A stretch of DNA of 64,000 nucleotides from Desulfurivibrio alkaliphilus AHT 2 (GCF_000092205.1 NC_014216.1:2175742-2239741), one strand, 5' to 3'; positions 50,242 through 59,244 are shown, counted from the stretch's first letter. Numbers and translations: made by a program. The notes: generated from the letters alone by a model not told the origin.

Positions 50242-50844
50242 TCAGGCCCCAAGAAACTGCCGGATCTGCTCTTTGTACTGCTCCAGGGCACGGCCGTACT
50301 GGCTGTTCAGTTCATCAAGCACCCGCTGCCATTCCTCCTGGAATTTGGGGTGCTGTTCCGGGCGCAGGTTGGGCGACATCCCGGTCTGAGCGGCAAGCTG
50401 ACCCTCCAGCCGGGCCATCTCCTGGGCAAACTGCTCGGCCAGTTGCTGGCGCAGTTGCTTCTGATGATTCAGGTACTGCTCCAGCACCTTCTTCAACTCG
50501 CCCAGGAAACGCAGCAATTCACCACTGCCCCCGGCCAGCGCGACCATGCCGGCCATGGCCCGTTCCGCCGGGCCAAGCTGTTCCTCGTCCCGGGGCAGGA
50601 AAATGTTGCGGGCCAGTGTCTGAAACATCCCCCGCCGCAAAGCCGCTTGCTTTTCCGGCGGTGCGGCGGTCAGGTCGGCGGCCAGGTCAAGCTGTTCACC
50701 GTTCAGGTACGCGGCGGCCCGCCGCATCCCCTCCCGAACCAGTTCTTCCTCGGCCAGGCCGGTGTCGGCCCGGTCGGCACCTTTGGCGTCCATGGCCGCC
50801 AGCCGCTCCATCACCTTTTCCATGCTGCTTTTAATTTCACTCAC
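50242..50844 (-). CDS. hypothetical coiled-coil protein of 200 residues
   Basis: I do not recognise a family. The protein (MSEIKSSMEKVMERLAAMDA) is almost entirely helical by composition, rich in Glu, Gln, Leu and Ala, with a long Gln-rich coiled-coil stretch from about residue 110 (FLGELKKVLEQYLNHQKQLR) to the end (YKEQIRQFLGA). No signal peptide or membrane helix. It is the first gene of the run leading to tgt, placed after the nuo terminator on the same strand. A structural or scaffolding role is possible but is a guess. Confidence 0.65.
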   Translation of the reverse strand: MSEIKSSMEKVMERLAAMDAKGADRADTGLAEEELVREGMRRAAAYLNGEQLDLAADLTAAPPEKQAALRRGMFQTLARNIFLPRDEEQLGPAERAMAGMVALAGGSGELLRFLGELKKVLEQYLNHQKQLRQQLAEQFAQEMARLEGQLAAQTGMSPNLRPEQHPKFQEEWQRVLDELNSQYGRALEQYKEQIRQFLGA

Positions 50845-50958
50845 TGCGATCTGTCTCCTGGTACCCTATGGCCAGAGTTGCCTTCCGGTCAATTAACCCT
50901 GATCCTCGTTGCCGTCATCTGACTTGCATGATACCCCGTTTACCCTTTTGGCTAAAGC

Positions 50959-51002
50959 AAAAAACGGCCACCCCGCCGCCAAAAAGGCGATCGGGGTGGC
51001 CG
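50959..51002 (-). terminator. rho-independent terminator of the nuo operon
   Basis: On the minus strand, CGGCCACCCCG (51002-50992) pairs perfectly with CGGGGTGGCCG (50975-50965), followed by six T residues (50964-50959). It lies about 220 nt after the nuoN stop, with the second copy of the long palindrome between the two. Confidence 0.88.
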
Positions 51003-51036
51003 GAACACTTTAGGTGATTGGTTGTTGCACCGGGGT

Positions 51037-51179
51037 GGGGGCCGCGACAACCGGTAGCGGCTCATTCTCGGCGGGTTGCCTGCCCGTCCCCAAATCATCT
51101 ATGGGGGTGGCGTCGGCCTCCTGCACGTCCATGTGCCCGGCCGCCGCCAAACCCGCCGCTACCGGTTGCCGCGGCCCCC
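51037..51179. repeat. long cloverleaf palindrome, second family, copy 2
   Basis: A 143-nt palindrome between nuoN and its terminator, in the opposite orientation to copy 1. Outer arms GGGGGCCGCG-a-CAACCGG plus TAGCGGC, and the complement, pair over 25 positions with one A-C mismatch. Inner region: GGCGGG-ttgcct-GCCCGTC and a CCCC-N11-GGGG hairpin replace the clean 9-bp hairpin of copy 1, while CGGCCTCCTGC-ACGTCCATG closely follows its other hairpin. The flanks CGGGGTG and CGTTCAG also match copy 1, so the element may extend a few bases further on both sides. Confidence 0.87.
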
Positions 51180-51221
51180 GTTCAGGCTTCAAGCGACGTT
51201 GGTGTTGCCTCTTTTGGTTTA

Positions 51222-52649
51222 TTAGCCCAAAGAGCGAACCGCCATGGCTGCTGTGTCCAGGGCCATGCCGGGCAGGACGCCCAGGGCGATGATGATCAGC
51301 ACCAGGGCCACGCCCAGGGTCCGGGTGGGCAGGTTTAGTCCGATGGCCGGTCTTGACTCCGGTTCGGCGGTGTAGACCACCCGCACCACCGACAGGTAGT
51401 AGTAGATGGCGATGGCGGTGTTGATCGCCGCCAGGATTACCAGGGCCAGGTGGCCCTGCTGCAGGGCGCTGGTCAGCAGGAAGAACTTGCCCATGAAACC
51501 AACAAAGGGCGGGATGCCGGCCAGGGCAAAGAGCCCCACCGCCAGCACCAGGGCCAGCAGCGGTGCCCGCCGATAGAGGCCGCTGAGGTCTTCGATTTTG
51601 ACATTTTCACCGGCCCGGGAGACATTGCAGATCACCAGGAAGCAGGCCAAGCTCATCACCACGTAACCGGTGGCGTAGTACAGGGCGGCGGCGTAGCCCA
51701 TCACATCCAGGGTCAAAACCCCCACCAAGATAAAGCCGGCGTGGGCGATGCCGGAAAAGCCCAGCATCCGCTTAATATCGGTCTGCACCAGCGCCGAGAG
51801 GTTGCCGTAGAACATGGAAATTACCGCCAGCATGGTCAACAGCGTCACCAGGGTTCCGGTGCCGGCCCCCGGCGCGGCCAGGGTGGAAATTTTGATCAGC
51901 ATGGCGGCGGCGGCGATCTTGGGCAGGGAGGCGATGAAGGTTGTGGTCTCGTTGGAGGCCCCCTGGTAGACATCGGGTACCCAGAAATGGAAGGGGAAGA
52001 TGGCCAGCTTGTAGAAAAAGCCCGCCATCACCATCACGATCCCCACCAGCACCGCCGGGTTATCGAGCATCCCGGCCAGCACCGGTACCATTTCCGGCAG
52101 ATGGGTGGTGCCGCTTAAGGCAAACAGGTAGCTCATGCCAAAGAGCATGATGCCGCTGGCCACCACCCCGAAGATTACGTACTTGACCGCCGCCTCCATT
52201 TGGATGCGCAGCCCTTTACGGTCATCCCGCATGGGGACCATCAGGTAGAGGCAGTAGGAGGATAGCTCCAGGGCCATGAACAGGGTCAGCAACTCGGCGC
52301 TGCTGACCAGCATCATCAGCCCAACCACCGAACAGAGCATGAAGAGGTAGTATTCCGGCCGCACGCCGTCGGCAATGTCTTTGAGTTCCCGACCGATCAC
52401 CAGCACCGCCACCAGGCCCAGGGCCAGGATCAGTTTGACCAACTGGGAGAAAAAGTCCATCCGCAGAGCTTCAAAGAAGATGGTGCCCTGCTGCCCAAGG
52501 CAGGCCAAGGCCGCAACCGCCGCCACGGCGGCAAAAAGCAGTGCCGTCAGGCGGGCCTTGCGGCCGTCGGCGCCGGCCACACTCAGGTTAAAAAGCACCA
52601 GAGCGCCCAGCAGGAGAAATAATTCGGGAAGAAAAAGAAGAATTTTCAT
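51222..52649 (-). CDS. nuoN: NADH-quinone oxidoreductase-type subunit N
   Basis: Antiporter-like proton-channel subunit of complex I. The 475-residue protein has about 14 hydrophobic helices and the conserved ELSSYCLYLMV (Glu and neighbouring residues of helix 5), KLAIFPFHFWVPDVYQGASNETTTFIASLPK (Lys in helix 7-8) and MLGFSGIAHAGFILVG. It is the last gene of the operon, 19 nt after nuoM. In this complex it forms the pump nearest to NuoK/J/A by analogy with known structures. Confidence 0.95.
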   Translation of the reverse strand: MKILLFLPELFLLLGALVLFNLSVAGADGRKARLTALLFAAVAAVAALACLGQQGTIFFEALRMDFFSQLVKLILALGLVAVLVIGRELKDIADGVRPEYYLFMLCSVVGLMMLVSSAELLTLFMALELSSYCLYLMVPMRDDRKGLRIQMEAAVKYVIFGVVASGIMLFGMSYLFALSGTTHLPEMVPVLAGMLDNPAVLVGIVMVMAGFFYKLAIFPFHFWVPDVYQGASNETTTFIASLPKIAAAAMLIKISTLAAPGAGTGTLVTLLTMLAVISMFYGNLSALVQTDIKRMLGFSGIAHAGFILVGVLTLDVMGYAAALYYATGYVVMSLACFLVICNVSRAGENVKIEDLSGLYRRAPLLALVLAVGLFALAGIPPFVGFMGKFFLLTSALQQGHLALVILAAINTAIAIYYYLSVVRVVYTAEPESRPAIGLNLPTRTLGVALVLIIIALGVLPGMALDTAAMAVRSLG

Positions 52650-52668
52650 ACCAATCCTGTTCCGTACT

Positions 52669-54195
52669 TTACGGTATTAAGCGGGCCAATCCCATGCCCT
52701 CGGTCTGGGCCGCCATACCCACCTGCTCCAGCAGATGGGCCACACTGACCTCCATCACCGCCAGGAAGGGGCCGGGCGAGAGGCCGATCCAGAAGACAAA
52801 GAGCAACAGAGGAGCCAGGATAACGATTTCCCGGGCGTTCAAGTCCGTCAGCCCGGTGTGCCTGGGGTTGTCGGTGCCGCCCCAGACCACCCGCTGCAGC
52901 AGGCGGAACATGTAAGCGGCGGCCAGTACCGCGCCGGGAATGGCAAAAGCGGCGATCAGGATCGAACGCTCGAAACCCCCGGCTAAAATCATGAACTCAC
53001 CGACAAAGGAGTTGGTGCCAGGGAAGGCCAGGGATGAGAGCGAGAAGAAGCCCAGAAAGATAACATAGATCGGCATCAGCTTGCCGACCCCGGCGTTGAG
53101 CACCAACTCCCGGCTGTGGGTCCGCTCATAGAGCATGCCCACGCAGAAGAACAGCGCCCCGGTGGTGATCCCATGGTTGACCATCTGCAAAATCGAGCCC
53201 TCGATCCCCTGGGCGTTGAGAACAAAAATCCCCAGGGTGACAAAGCCCATGTGCCCGACACTGGAATAGGCGATCAGCTTCTTCATGTCCTGCTGGGCCA
53301 GGGCGGTGAAGCCGCCGTAGAGGATCCCGATAATGGAGAGCCAGAGGATGTAGGGCATGAATATAAAGGTGGCCTCGGGGGTGATGGGCAGGCAGAAACG
53401 GAGAAAGCCGTAGGTGCCCATTTTCAGCAGCACCGAAGCCAGGATCACGCTGCCGGCGGTGGGGGCCTCGACGTGGGCGGCCGGCAACCAGGTGTGGAAG
53501 GGGAACATGGGTACCTTGATGGCAAAGGCCAGGAAGAAGGCCAAAAAGACCCAGATCTGGAAGGTGGTGGAGAAATGCTGTTCCATCAGCAGCGGAATGC
53601 TGAAGGTCTGGGGCTCGGAGGTGAGAAAGAGGGCGATGATGGCCACCAGCAGCAGCACCGAGCCGGCCAGGGTGTAAAGGAAAAACTTGATGGAGGCGTA
53701 CATTTTGCGCGGCCCGCCCCAGACGGCGATCAGCAGGTACATGGGAATCAGCATCGCTTCCCAGAAGATGTAGAAAAGCACGAAATCAAGGGCCATGAAA
53801 ACCCCCAGCATGGCGGTTTCCATGAGCAGCAGGCAAAACATGAATTCCTTGACCCGGGTGGTGATATAACGCCAGGAGCCCAGCACACACAGCGGCATGA
53901 TGATGGTGGTCATCAGCACCAGCAGCAGGCTGATGCCGTCCACCCCCAGGGTGTAATTGATATCCCAGGCGGCGATCCAGCTGCGATGCTCCCCAAACTG
54001 GTAGAGGTGGGTGCTGGTGTCGAACATGAAGAAAAGCGGCAGACTGACCAGCGCCGTAGCCACGGTGACAATCAGACTCCAACTGCGGCAGGCATTGTCA
54101 CCCGGCATGACCAGCAAAACCAGCGCCCCCAGCAGCGGCAAAAACACCAGGGCGCTCAGAATCGGGAACCCTTGGTTGATCAGCAGAAAATCCAT
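52669..54195 (-). CDS. nuoM: NADH-quinone oxidoreductase-type subunit M
   Basis: Antiporter-like pump subunit, 508 residues with about 14 helices. Motifs: FYIFWEAMLIPMYLLIAVWGG with the conserved helix-5 Glu, AIKVPMFPFHTWLPAAHVEAPTAGSVILASVLLKMGTYGFLRF with the broken-helix Lys, and IAYSSVGHMGFVTLG. It lies 18 nt after the nuoL-like gene and 19 nt before nuoN. Confidence 0.96.
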   Translation of the reverse strand: MDFLLINQGFPILSALVFLPLLGALVLLVMPGDNACRSWSLIVTVATALVSLPLFFMFDTSTHLYQFGEHRSWIAAWDINYTLGVDGISLLLVLMTTIIMPLCVLGSWRYITTRVKEFMFCLLLMETAMLGVFMALDFVLFYIFWEAMLIPMYLLIAVWGGPRKMYASIKFFLYTLAGSVLLLVAIIALFLTSEPQTFSIPLLMEQHFSTTFQIWVFLAFFLAFAIKVPMFPFHTWLPAAHVEAPTAGSVILASVLLKMGTYGFLRFCLPITPEATFIFMPYILWLSIIGILYGGFTALAQQDMKKLIAYSSVGHMGFVTLGIFVLNAQGIEGSILQMVNHGITTGALFFCVGMLYERTHSRELVLNAGVGKLMPIYVIFLGFFSLSSLAFPGTNSFVGEFMILAGGFERSILIAAFAIPGAVLAAAYMFRLLQRVVWGGTDNPRHTGLTDLNAREIVILAPLLLFVFWIGLSPGPFLAVMEVSVAHLLEQVGMAAQTEGMGLARLIP

Positions 54196-54213
54196 AAGTC
54201 ACTAGTCCTTAGG

Positions 54214-55998
54214 TCAGTTGGCAAAGACATAGAGGATCAGCAGCACGGCCACAAAGGCAACAGTGGTAAACACGTTGACCTGAATCCGGGCCGCCTGCAG
54301 GTGGCGAACCCGGTCGCCGACCCCCCGCACCGTCCGGGCCAGCCCATCCACCACCCCATCAATGGCGTGCCAGTCGAACCAGGACCAGAAACGGGAGACG
54401 GTCATCAGAGGATTAAGTCCCCAGGTGTTGTAGGCATTGTTCACTGCGGTATCGGCGCCCTGGATGGGTTTTCTGGCCAGCCACAGAACGATGAGCCCGC
54501 CCTTGCGGTAGAGCCAATCCAGATCCAGGGTAATGGTCGGGATGGGCAGCAGCATTTTGCGCATGACATAAAACGCCAGGGCGGTGAAGCCGAGCAGTTG
54601 CAAGGTTTCCGCCAGCTGGTAGGCATTGTAGGGTTGATACTCGACCGGGTTGGGCAGCATACCGTAGAGGTAAGGGTAGTAAACCCCGACCAGCACACAG
54701 AAAAAGGCGCCCATCCCCATGGCCAGCTGCATGTGCCAGGGCGGATCGGCGGCCCGCTCATAAGTTTCCTGCGAGCAGCGGGACTCGCCGAACCAGATCA
54801 GGTAAGGCAGCTTCAGCCCGTTGTAGAGAAAGGTGCCGGCGGAGGCGGCCAGCAGGATGAAGGTGGCCCAGTAGTGCTCGCCGTAAAAGCCCGCCGAGAT
54901 AATCATCGACTTGCTGACAAAGCCGGAAAAGAGCGGGAAGGCGGCAATGGAGGCACAACCCACCAGGGTAAAGAGCAGGGTCCGGGGCATCTTCTTATAC
55001 AACCCGCCCAGCTCGGTGAACTTGCTGGTGCCGGTCATGTGCAACACCGAACCCACCCCCATGAACAAAAGGCCCTTGTATAAAATGTGGGCAAAGGCGT
55101 GGGCGGCGGCGCCGTTGATGGCCAGGCTGCTGCCGATCCCCACCGCCGCCACCATGTAGCCCACCTGGCTGATGATACTGTAGGCCAGCAGCCGCCGGGC
55201 ATCGTTTTCCAGCACCGCGTAAATCACCCCCACCACCGCCATGATCACCCCCAGGGGGATCAGGATCTCCATGCCGGCAAACCCTCGGGCCAGGGTATAG
55301 ACCGCGGTCTTGGTGGTAAAGGCGCACATGAACACCGCCCCCACCACCGAGGCCTCACCATAGGCATCGGGCAGCCAGGAGTGGAGCGGGAAGACGGCGG
55401 CGTTGAGCATGAAGCCGATGAGGATCAGCCAGGTGGCAACGGTGGGCTGGCTGATATCGAGTGCGTTAAAGCTCAAATCGCCACCGGTGGCGTGGTAATG
55501 CAGGACGATGCCGGCCAGCAGGGCCAGGCCGCCGGCGGTGTGCACCAGCAGGTAGCGGTAACCGGCCCCCAGCGACTGGGCCCGGCCCCGGAACCAGATC
55601 AGGAAGGTGGAGGCAAAGGCCATGATCTCCCAGAAGAGAAAGAGCACCAGGAAATCGCCGGCAAAAATAACCCCCAGCGAGCCGGCCACGTAAAACCAGG
55701 CGGCCATGTGCTGGTATGGATCCCGGACATGCAGCCCGTAAAGGGTGCCCAGAATGCACATCAGGGCCATGATGTAAGCAAATACCAGGCTTAATGAGTC
55801 GACCCGGCCAAAGACCAGTTCCCAGTCGGCAAAGCTGAAGACCCCGTAAACCCCCGGCGTCATGCTCAGCACCGCCCCGAATGACAGGGTCGGGATCAGC
55901 AGCAGGAAGGGCACTCGCAGCGCCCCACGGAAGAAAGGCACGGCGCAGGCACCGATGATCAGAATTAAGGCCGGGTGCAGCCAGATATTACTTATCAT
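54214..55998 (-). CDS. nuoL: NuoL-type antiporter-like subunit
   Basis: 594-residue polytopic protein. It has the pump signature FLFWEIMAFASTFLIW (helix-5 Glu), NAAVFPLHSWLPDAYGEASVVGAVFMCAFTTKTAVY and AYSIISQVGYMVAAVG. After the antiporter core a long extension contains DLDWLYRKGG, an amphipathic stretch and a final membrane helix (VFTTVAFVAVLLILYVF). This resembles the C-terminal lateral helix arrangement of NuoL and is the reason I call it NuoL rather than a second NuoM. Its start overlaps the end of the 83-residue gene by 11 nt. Confidence 0.85.
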   Translation of the reverse strand: MISNIWLHPALILIIGACAVPFFRGALRVPFLLLIPTLSFGAVLSMTPGVYGVFSFADWELVFGRVDSLSLVFAYIMALMCILGTLYGLHVRDPYQHMAAWFYVAGSLGVIFAGDFLVLFLFWEIMAFASTFLIWFRGRAQSLGAGYRYLLVHTAGGLALLAGIVLHYHATGGDLSFNALDISQPTVATWLILIGFMLNAAVFPLHSWLPDAYGEASVVGAVFMCAFTTKTAVYTLARGFAGMEILIPLGVIMAVVGVIYAVLENDARRLLAYSIISQVGYMVAAVGIGSSLAINGAAAHAFAHILYKGLLFMGVGSVLHMTGTSKFTELGGLYKKMPRTLLFTLVGCASIAAFPLFSGFVSKSMIISAGFYGEHYWATFILLAASAGTFLYNGLKLPYLIWFGESRCSQETYERAADPPWHMQLAMGMGAFFCVLVGVYYPYLYGMLPNPVEYQPYNAYQLAETLQLLGFTALAFYVMRKMLLPIPTITLDLDWLYRKGGLIVLWLARKPIQGADTAVNNAYNTWGLNPLMTVSRFWSWFDWHAIDGVVDGLARTVRGVGDRVRHLQAARIQVNVFTTVAFVAVLLILYVFAN

Positions 55999-56239
55999 AA
56001 TAATCCTCGTCGGTCTGCAGGCCGATCAGACCAATGGTTTTGGCCACCACAATGATCACCACCGCCGCGCCAAACCCGAATAACGACCAGAAGCCCGGCA
56101 ACAGCTCGGCGGCGGTATAGGCCTTGGTCTTGTCCAGCAGCAAAATATCCCACAGCAGCAACAGCGCCAGCAGGGCCAGAGCAAGCTTGGCCAGCAGGGG
56201 CAGGCGGGCACGCAATTTATCGATAATTTCCACAATCAT
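55988..56239 (-). CDS. small two-helix membrane protein of the nuo operon
   Basis: 83 residues with two membrane helices (LLAKLALALLALLLLWDILLL and FWSLFGFGAAVVIIVVAKTIGL) and a short acidic tail (QTDEDYYDK). I do not recognise a named family. It lies 12 nt after the extra antiporter-like gene and overlaps the nuoL-like gene by 11 nt, so it is surely co-translated with them. It could be a small accessory subunit beside the additional pump. Confidence 0.75.
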   Translation of the reverse strand: MIVEIIDKLRARLPLLAKLALALLALLLLWDILLLDKTKAYTAAELLPGFWSLFGFGAAVVIIVVAKTIGLIGLQTDEDYYDK

Positions 56240-56251
56240 GGCCGGCCTCTC

Positions 56252-57739
56252 TTACATCAATCCCGCAGTAACCATTTTGACAAACTGCAGCATAAAATCA
56301 GGATAAATACCGATAATCACCGAAATGGTGGCGGCAATCACAATGGGAATCACCATGGTCAGCGGCGCTTCCTTGATCCCGGCGGGCAGGGTCTCGCCGG
56401 CCGGCGGTTTGCCGAAGAAGGCCTTGTAGGTGATGGGGGCAAAGTAACCGACATTGAGCAGGGTGGAGACCAGCAGCACCAGCACAATGCCCAACTGGGC
56501 GGCATCCAGGGAGCCGATCAGCAGGTACCATTTGGTGACAAAGCCGGCCACCGGCGGCGCCCCGATCATGGATAGCGAGGCAATGGCAAAGGCCCCGAAG
56601 GTAAAGGGCATCACCCGGCCCAGGCCCCCCATCTCGGAGATATTCTTCTTGTGGGCGGCGACGTAGATCGCCCCGGCGCAGAAGAAGAGAGTGATCTTGG
56701 CAAAGGCGTGGTTGGTGATATGGATCAACCCGCCTTCCACCGCCGCCGGGGTCAGCAGGGCCACCCCGAGGATGATGTAGCTGAGCTGGCTGACGGTGGA
56801 GTAGGCCAGCCGGGCCTTGAGATTGTCCTTGGTCAGGGCGATGATGGAGGCCGTCAGGATGGTGAAGGAAACAAAGTAGGCGGTGATAATCCCCAGGTTG
56901 AGATCATCCATGATGTCGACGCCGAAGACGTAGAGCATCACCCGGGTGGTGCAGAAGACCCCGACCTTGACCACCGCCACCGCGTGCAACAGGGCGGAAA
57001 CCGGGGTGGGGGCCACCATGGCGCCGGGTAACCAGCCGTGGAACGGCATCACCCCGTTTTTGGCAAAGCCCAGCAGGCAGAAGAAGTAGAGCACCGTAAC
57101 CAGGGCCGCATTGGCGCCCTCGGGAAGAATGCCGGTGCTGACGTTGTCGGCAAATTCCAGGGTGCCGGTGAGCACATAGATCAGGATCATGGCCGGCAAC
57201 ACCAGCCCCTTGGCGGTGGCGGTCAGGTAAACGATGTACTTCTTGGCTCCTTCATAGCCCTCTTGGTCCTGGTGGTGGGCCACCAGGGGGTAGGTGCCGA
57301 TACTGACGATCTCGTAGAAGAGATAGAGGGTGAAGAGGTTGTCGGCAAAAGCCACCCCCATGGCTCCGAACAGGGCCAGGGCGAAACAGGTGTTGAACCT
57401 GGTCTGGGCATGCTCGTGCAGCCCCCGCATGTAGCCGGCTGAGTAGGAAACCGCCAGAATCCAGAGGAAGGAGGCGGCCAGGGCGAAGATCAGCGAAAAG
57501 GCATCCACCCGCAGGGTCACCGAAACCCCGGGCAGGATTTGAAAAATGGGATAAACCAGGGTCTTGCCGGCCAGAATCACCGGCACCATGGAGGCGATGA
57601 TGGTGAACATCACCACCGCCGCCAGCATGGACCACGATTCCCGGATATTGGGGTTGCGCCCGGAAAGCATCACCAGGATGGCCCCGATCAGGGCGGCCAG
57701 CAGAGCCAGCAACGGTTTTGACGAAACAATTGGTTCCAT
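56252..57739 (-). CDS. additional antiporter-like subunit (MrpD/NuoM/NuoN-like) in the nuo operon
   Basis: 495-residue polytopic protein: about 14 helices, with LYLFYEIVSIGTYPLVAHHQ (helix-5 Glu), FAKNGVMPFHGWLPGAMVAPTPVSALLHAVAVVKVGVFCTTRV and AYSTVSQLSYIILG. It lacks the C-terminal lateral-helix extension of NuoL. It is a fourth pump-like subunit beside L, M and N. It stands between nuoK and the nuoL-like gene, starting 18 nt after nuoK. In Mrp terms it is nearest to MrpD; the antiporter family assignment is firm, its role in this complex is inferred. Confidence 0.85.
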   Translation of the reverse strand: MEPIVSSKPLLALLAALIGAILVMLSGRNPNIRESWSMLAAVVMFTIIASMVPVILAGKTLVYPIFQILPGVSVTLRVDAFSLIFALAASFLWILAVSYSAGYMRGLHEHAQTRFNTCFALALFGAMGVAFADNLFTLYLFYEIVSIGTYPLVAHHQDQEGYEGAKKYIVYLTATAKGLVLPAMILIYVLTGTLEFADNVSTGILPEGANAALVTVLYFFCLLGFAKNGVMPFHGWLPGAMVAPTPVSALLHAVAVVKVGVFCTTRVMLYVFGVDIMDDLNLGIITAYFVSFTILTASIIALTKDNLKARLAYSTVSQLSYIILGVALLTPAAVEGGLIHITNHAFAKITLFFCAGAIYVAAHKKNISEMGGLGRVMPFTFGAFAIASLSMIGAPPVAGFVTKWYLLIGSLDAAQLGIVLVLLVSTLLNVGYFAPITYKAFFGKPPAGETLPAGIKEAPLTMVIPIVIAATISVIIGIYPDFMLQFVKMVTAGLM

Positions 57740-57757
57740 AATCAGGCAATCCTTGGG

Positions 57758-58084
57758 TTACCCCGCCAGCTCCGCCGTCTCTTCGGGGTCGATGGACTTG
57801 TAGTTACGGTAAACCGCGACGATGATACTTAGAATAATGGCCGCTTCCGCCGCCGCCAGCCCCATGATAAAGAGGGCGAAGATCTGCCCCACCGCCGGGT
57901 CGGCCACCAGGAAGCGGTTGAAGGCCATGAAGTTCACCGAAGCGGCACAAAGCACCAGTTCGGCGGAGATCAGAATCCCGATCAGGCTGCGGTTTTTCAG
58001 CATCCCATAAATCCCGAAGCCAAACAGCAGCGCGGCAATCAGCAAATAGGTCTCAAGCGTATTGTAAACAACCGGTATTTCCAT
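57758..58084 (-). CDS. nuoK: NADH-quinone oxidoreductase-type subunit K
   Basis: Three-helix membrane subunit of 108 residues, MrpC-like. Conserved ISAELVLCAASVNFMAFNRF with the membrane Glu (helix 2) and LFIMGLAAAEAAIILSIIVAVYRN with a second Glu (helix 3). It follows nuoJ after a 200-nt spacer that carries palindromic element E, an unusual gap since nuoJ and nuoK normally abut. Confidence 0.95.
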   Translation of the reverse strand: MEIPVVYNTLETYLLIAALLFGFGIYGMLKNRSLIGILISAELVLCAASVNFMAFNRFLVADPAVGQIFALFIMGLAAAEAAIILSIIVAVYRNYKSIDPEETAELAG

Positions 58085-58179
58085 GGTCTCTCCACAGTGC
58101 GCGGCCCCATCGGGCCAAACAAACTGGCAAGTTGCCCCCCATCACTACCAAGTCACCCGCAAACACCCCCGACAGTGGC

Positions 58180-58288
58180 GTAAAACTTTCGCCGGTGCCG
58201 CAGGTTGCGGCAAGCGGACCGGCGCCGCGTACATCAGTACGCAAGCCGGGCCGATCGCCGCAAGATGCGGCGCCGGCGGAAGTTTTAC
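58180..58288. repeat. GTAA cloverleaf element, copy E (nuoJ-nuoK)
   Basis: Full-length 109-nt copy in the same orientation as D. Read on the minus strand, arms GTAAAACTTCCGCCGG and CCGGCGAAAGTTTTAC pair with one C-A mismatch at position 10. The core is nearly identical to that of D (GCCGATCGGCC-type stem, GTAC-tgat-GTAC hairpin, GCCGCA-acc-TGCGGC). The first TAA of the element is the stop codon of nuoJ (CGG TAA AAC). The remaining 95 nt to nuoK show no other clear signal. Confidence 0.88.
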
Positions 58289-58806
58289 CGGCGGCCGCGG
58301 CGGGCCAGGACTAGTGAACCGATGATGGCCACCAGCAAAATCAGGGAAATCAGTTCAAAACTGACCACAAAGGTGGTCATCATCGCCCGCCCCACATCTT
58401 CCAGGGCACCGGCATTAACCTGACTGGACGCTTCCGGCCAGGAGGTCCGCAGGGCCAGGGCGGCCAGCCCCCAGGCCATCAGGGCGGCGGCGGCAAAAGC
58501 CCCCGGCCCGGCCAGGGGATGGGCCCGTTCCAGCCTTTTTGCCCCCTGGGGTTCGGCCAGCATCACCGCAAAGACAATGGCCACACAGACCGCTCCGGCA
58601 TAAATCAGAACCTGCATCAGGGCCAGGAAGGGGCTTTGCAGGAAATAATAAATCCCGGCCACCCCCACCAGGCAAAGGGCCAGACCGCACACCGCCCGGA
58701 TCAGGTTGACGGCGTTGGTGGCCACCAGGGCGCCGAAGATGATCAGCAGGATGAAGCCGAAGAAAACCACCCCGGCCAGTCCTTCTACGGTAAATAATGG
58801 CGTCAT
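58285..58806 (-). CDS. nuoJ: NADH-quinone oxidoreductase-type subunit J
   Basis: Membrane subunit of 173 residues with five helices. Start at MTPLFTVEGLAGVVF (58806), overlapping the nuoI stop as ATGA; an ATG six codons upstream is less likely. LMQVLIYAGAVCVAIVFAVML is the helix-3 region with a pi-bulge in known structures. Its stop codon belongs to palindromic element E, so the last residues (LARRGRR) may be newly acquired. Confidence 0.94.
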   Translation of the reverse strand: MTPLFTVEGLAGVVFFGFILLIIFGALVATNAVNLIRAVCGLALCLVGVAGIYYFLQSPFLALMQVLIYAGAVCVAIVFAVMLAEPQGAKRLERAHPLAGPGAFAAAALMAWGLAALALRTSWPEASSQVNAGALEDVGRAMMTTFVVSFELISLILLVAIIGSLVLARRGRR

Positions 58807-59243
58807 CGCCTCCGTTCCTCGCAACGTTTTAGCAGGTCAAAGACAAAATCTTCGGCCTTGAAACCGGCCAGGTTGTATTCTTTGGAAAAATCCAGGGCGT
58901 CGGTGGGACAGCTTTCCACACAGAGCCCGCAGAGGCTGCATTTGGTAAAATCCAGCCGGTAGCCGGTGAGCACCTTTTTCTTGGCCCCTTCGGGTTTTTC
59001 ACTCTTAAGCGTGATGCAGCCCGACGGGCAGTTGCGCTGGCACATGCCGCAGGCGATGCACTTGTTGCCGCTCTCGGCATCCGGCACCAGATCGATATGG
59101 CCCCGGTAGCGCGGCGCCATTTTCACCGCCTGGCGGGGGTACTGCAGGGTCACCACCGGCCGGATCATGTACTTGAAGGTGATCCCCAGGCCTACTACCA
59201 GGCTTTTACAGCCATCGTAAATTTCTTTAAAATAGCCGCTCAT
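58803..59243 (-). CDS. nuoI: NADH-quinone oxidoreductase-type subunit I
   Basis: Peripheral-arm subunit with two [4Fe-4S] clusters (N6a and N6b): CIACGMCQRNCPSGCI and CSLCGLCVESCPTDAL. 146 residues with an N-terminal amphipathic helix region (YFKEIYDGCKSLVVGLGITF). It lies 1 nt after nuoH and overlaps nuoJ. In a complex without NuoEFG this would be close to the electron entry point, and a ferredoxin-like donor is possible. Confidence 0.95.
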   Translation of the reverse strand: MSGYFKEIYDGCKSLVVGLGITFKYMIRPVVTLQYPRQAVKMAPRYRGHIDLVPDAESGNKCIACGMCQRNCPSGCITLKSEKPEGAKKKVLTGYRLDFTKCSLCGLCVESCPTDALDFSKEYNLAGFKAEDFVFDLLKRCEERRR

Positions 59244-59244
59244 C

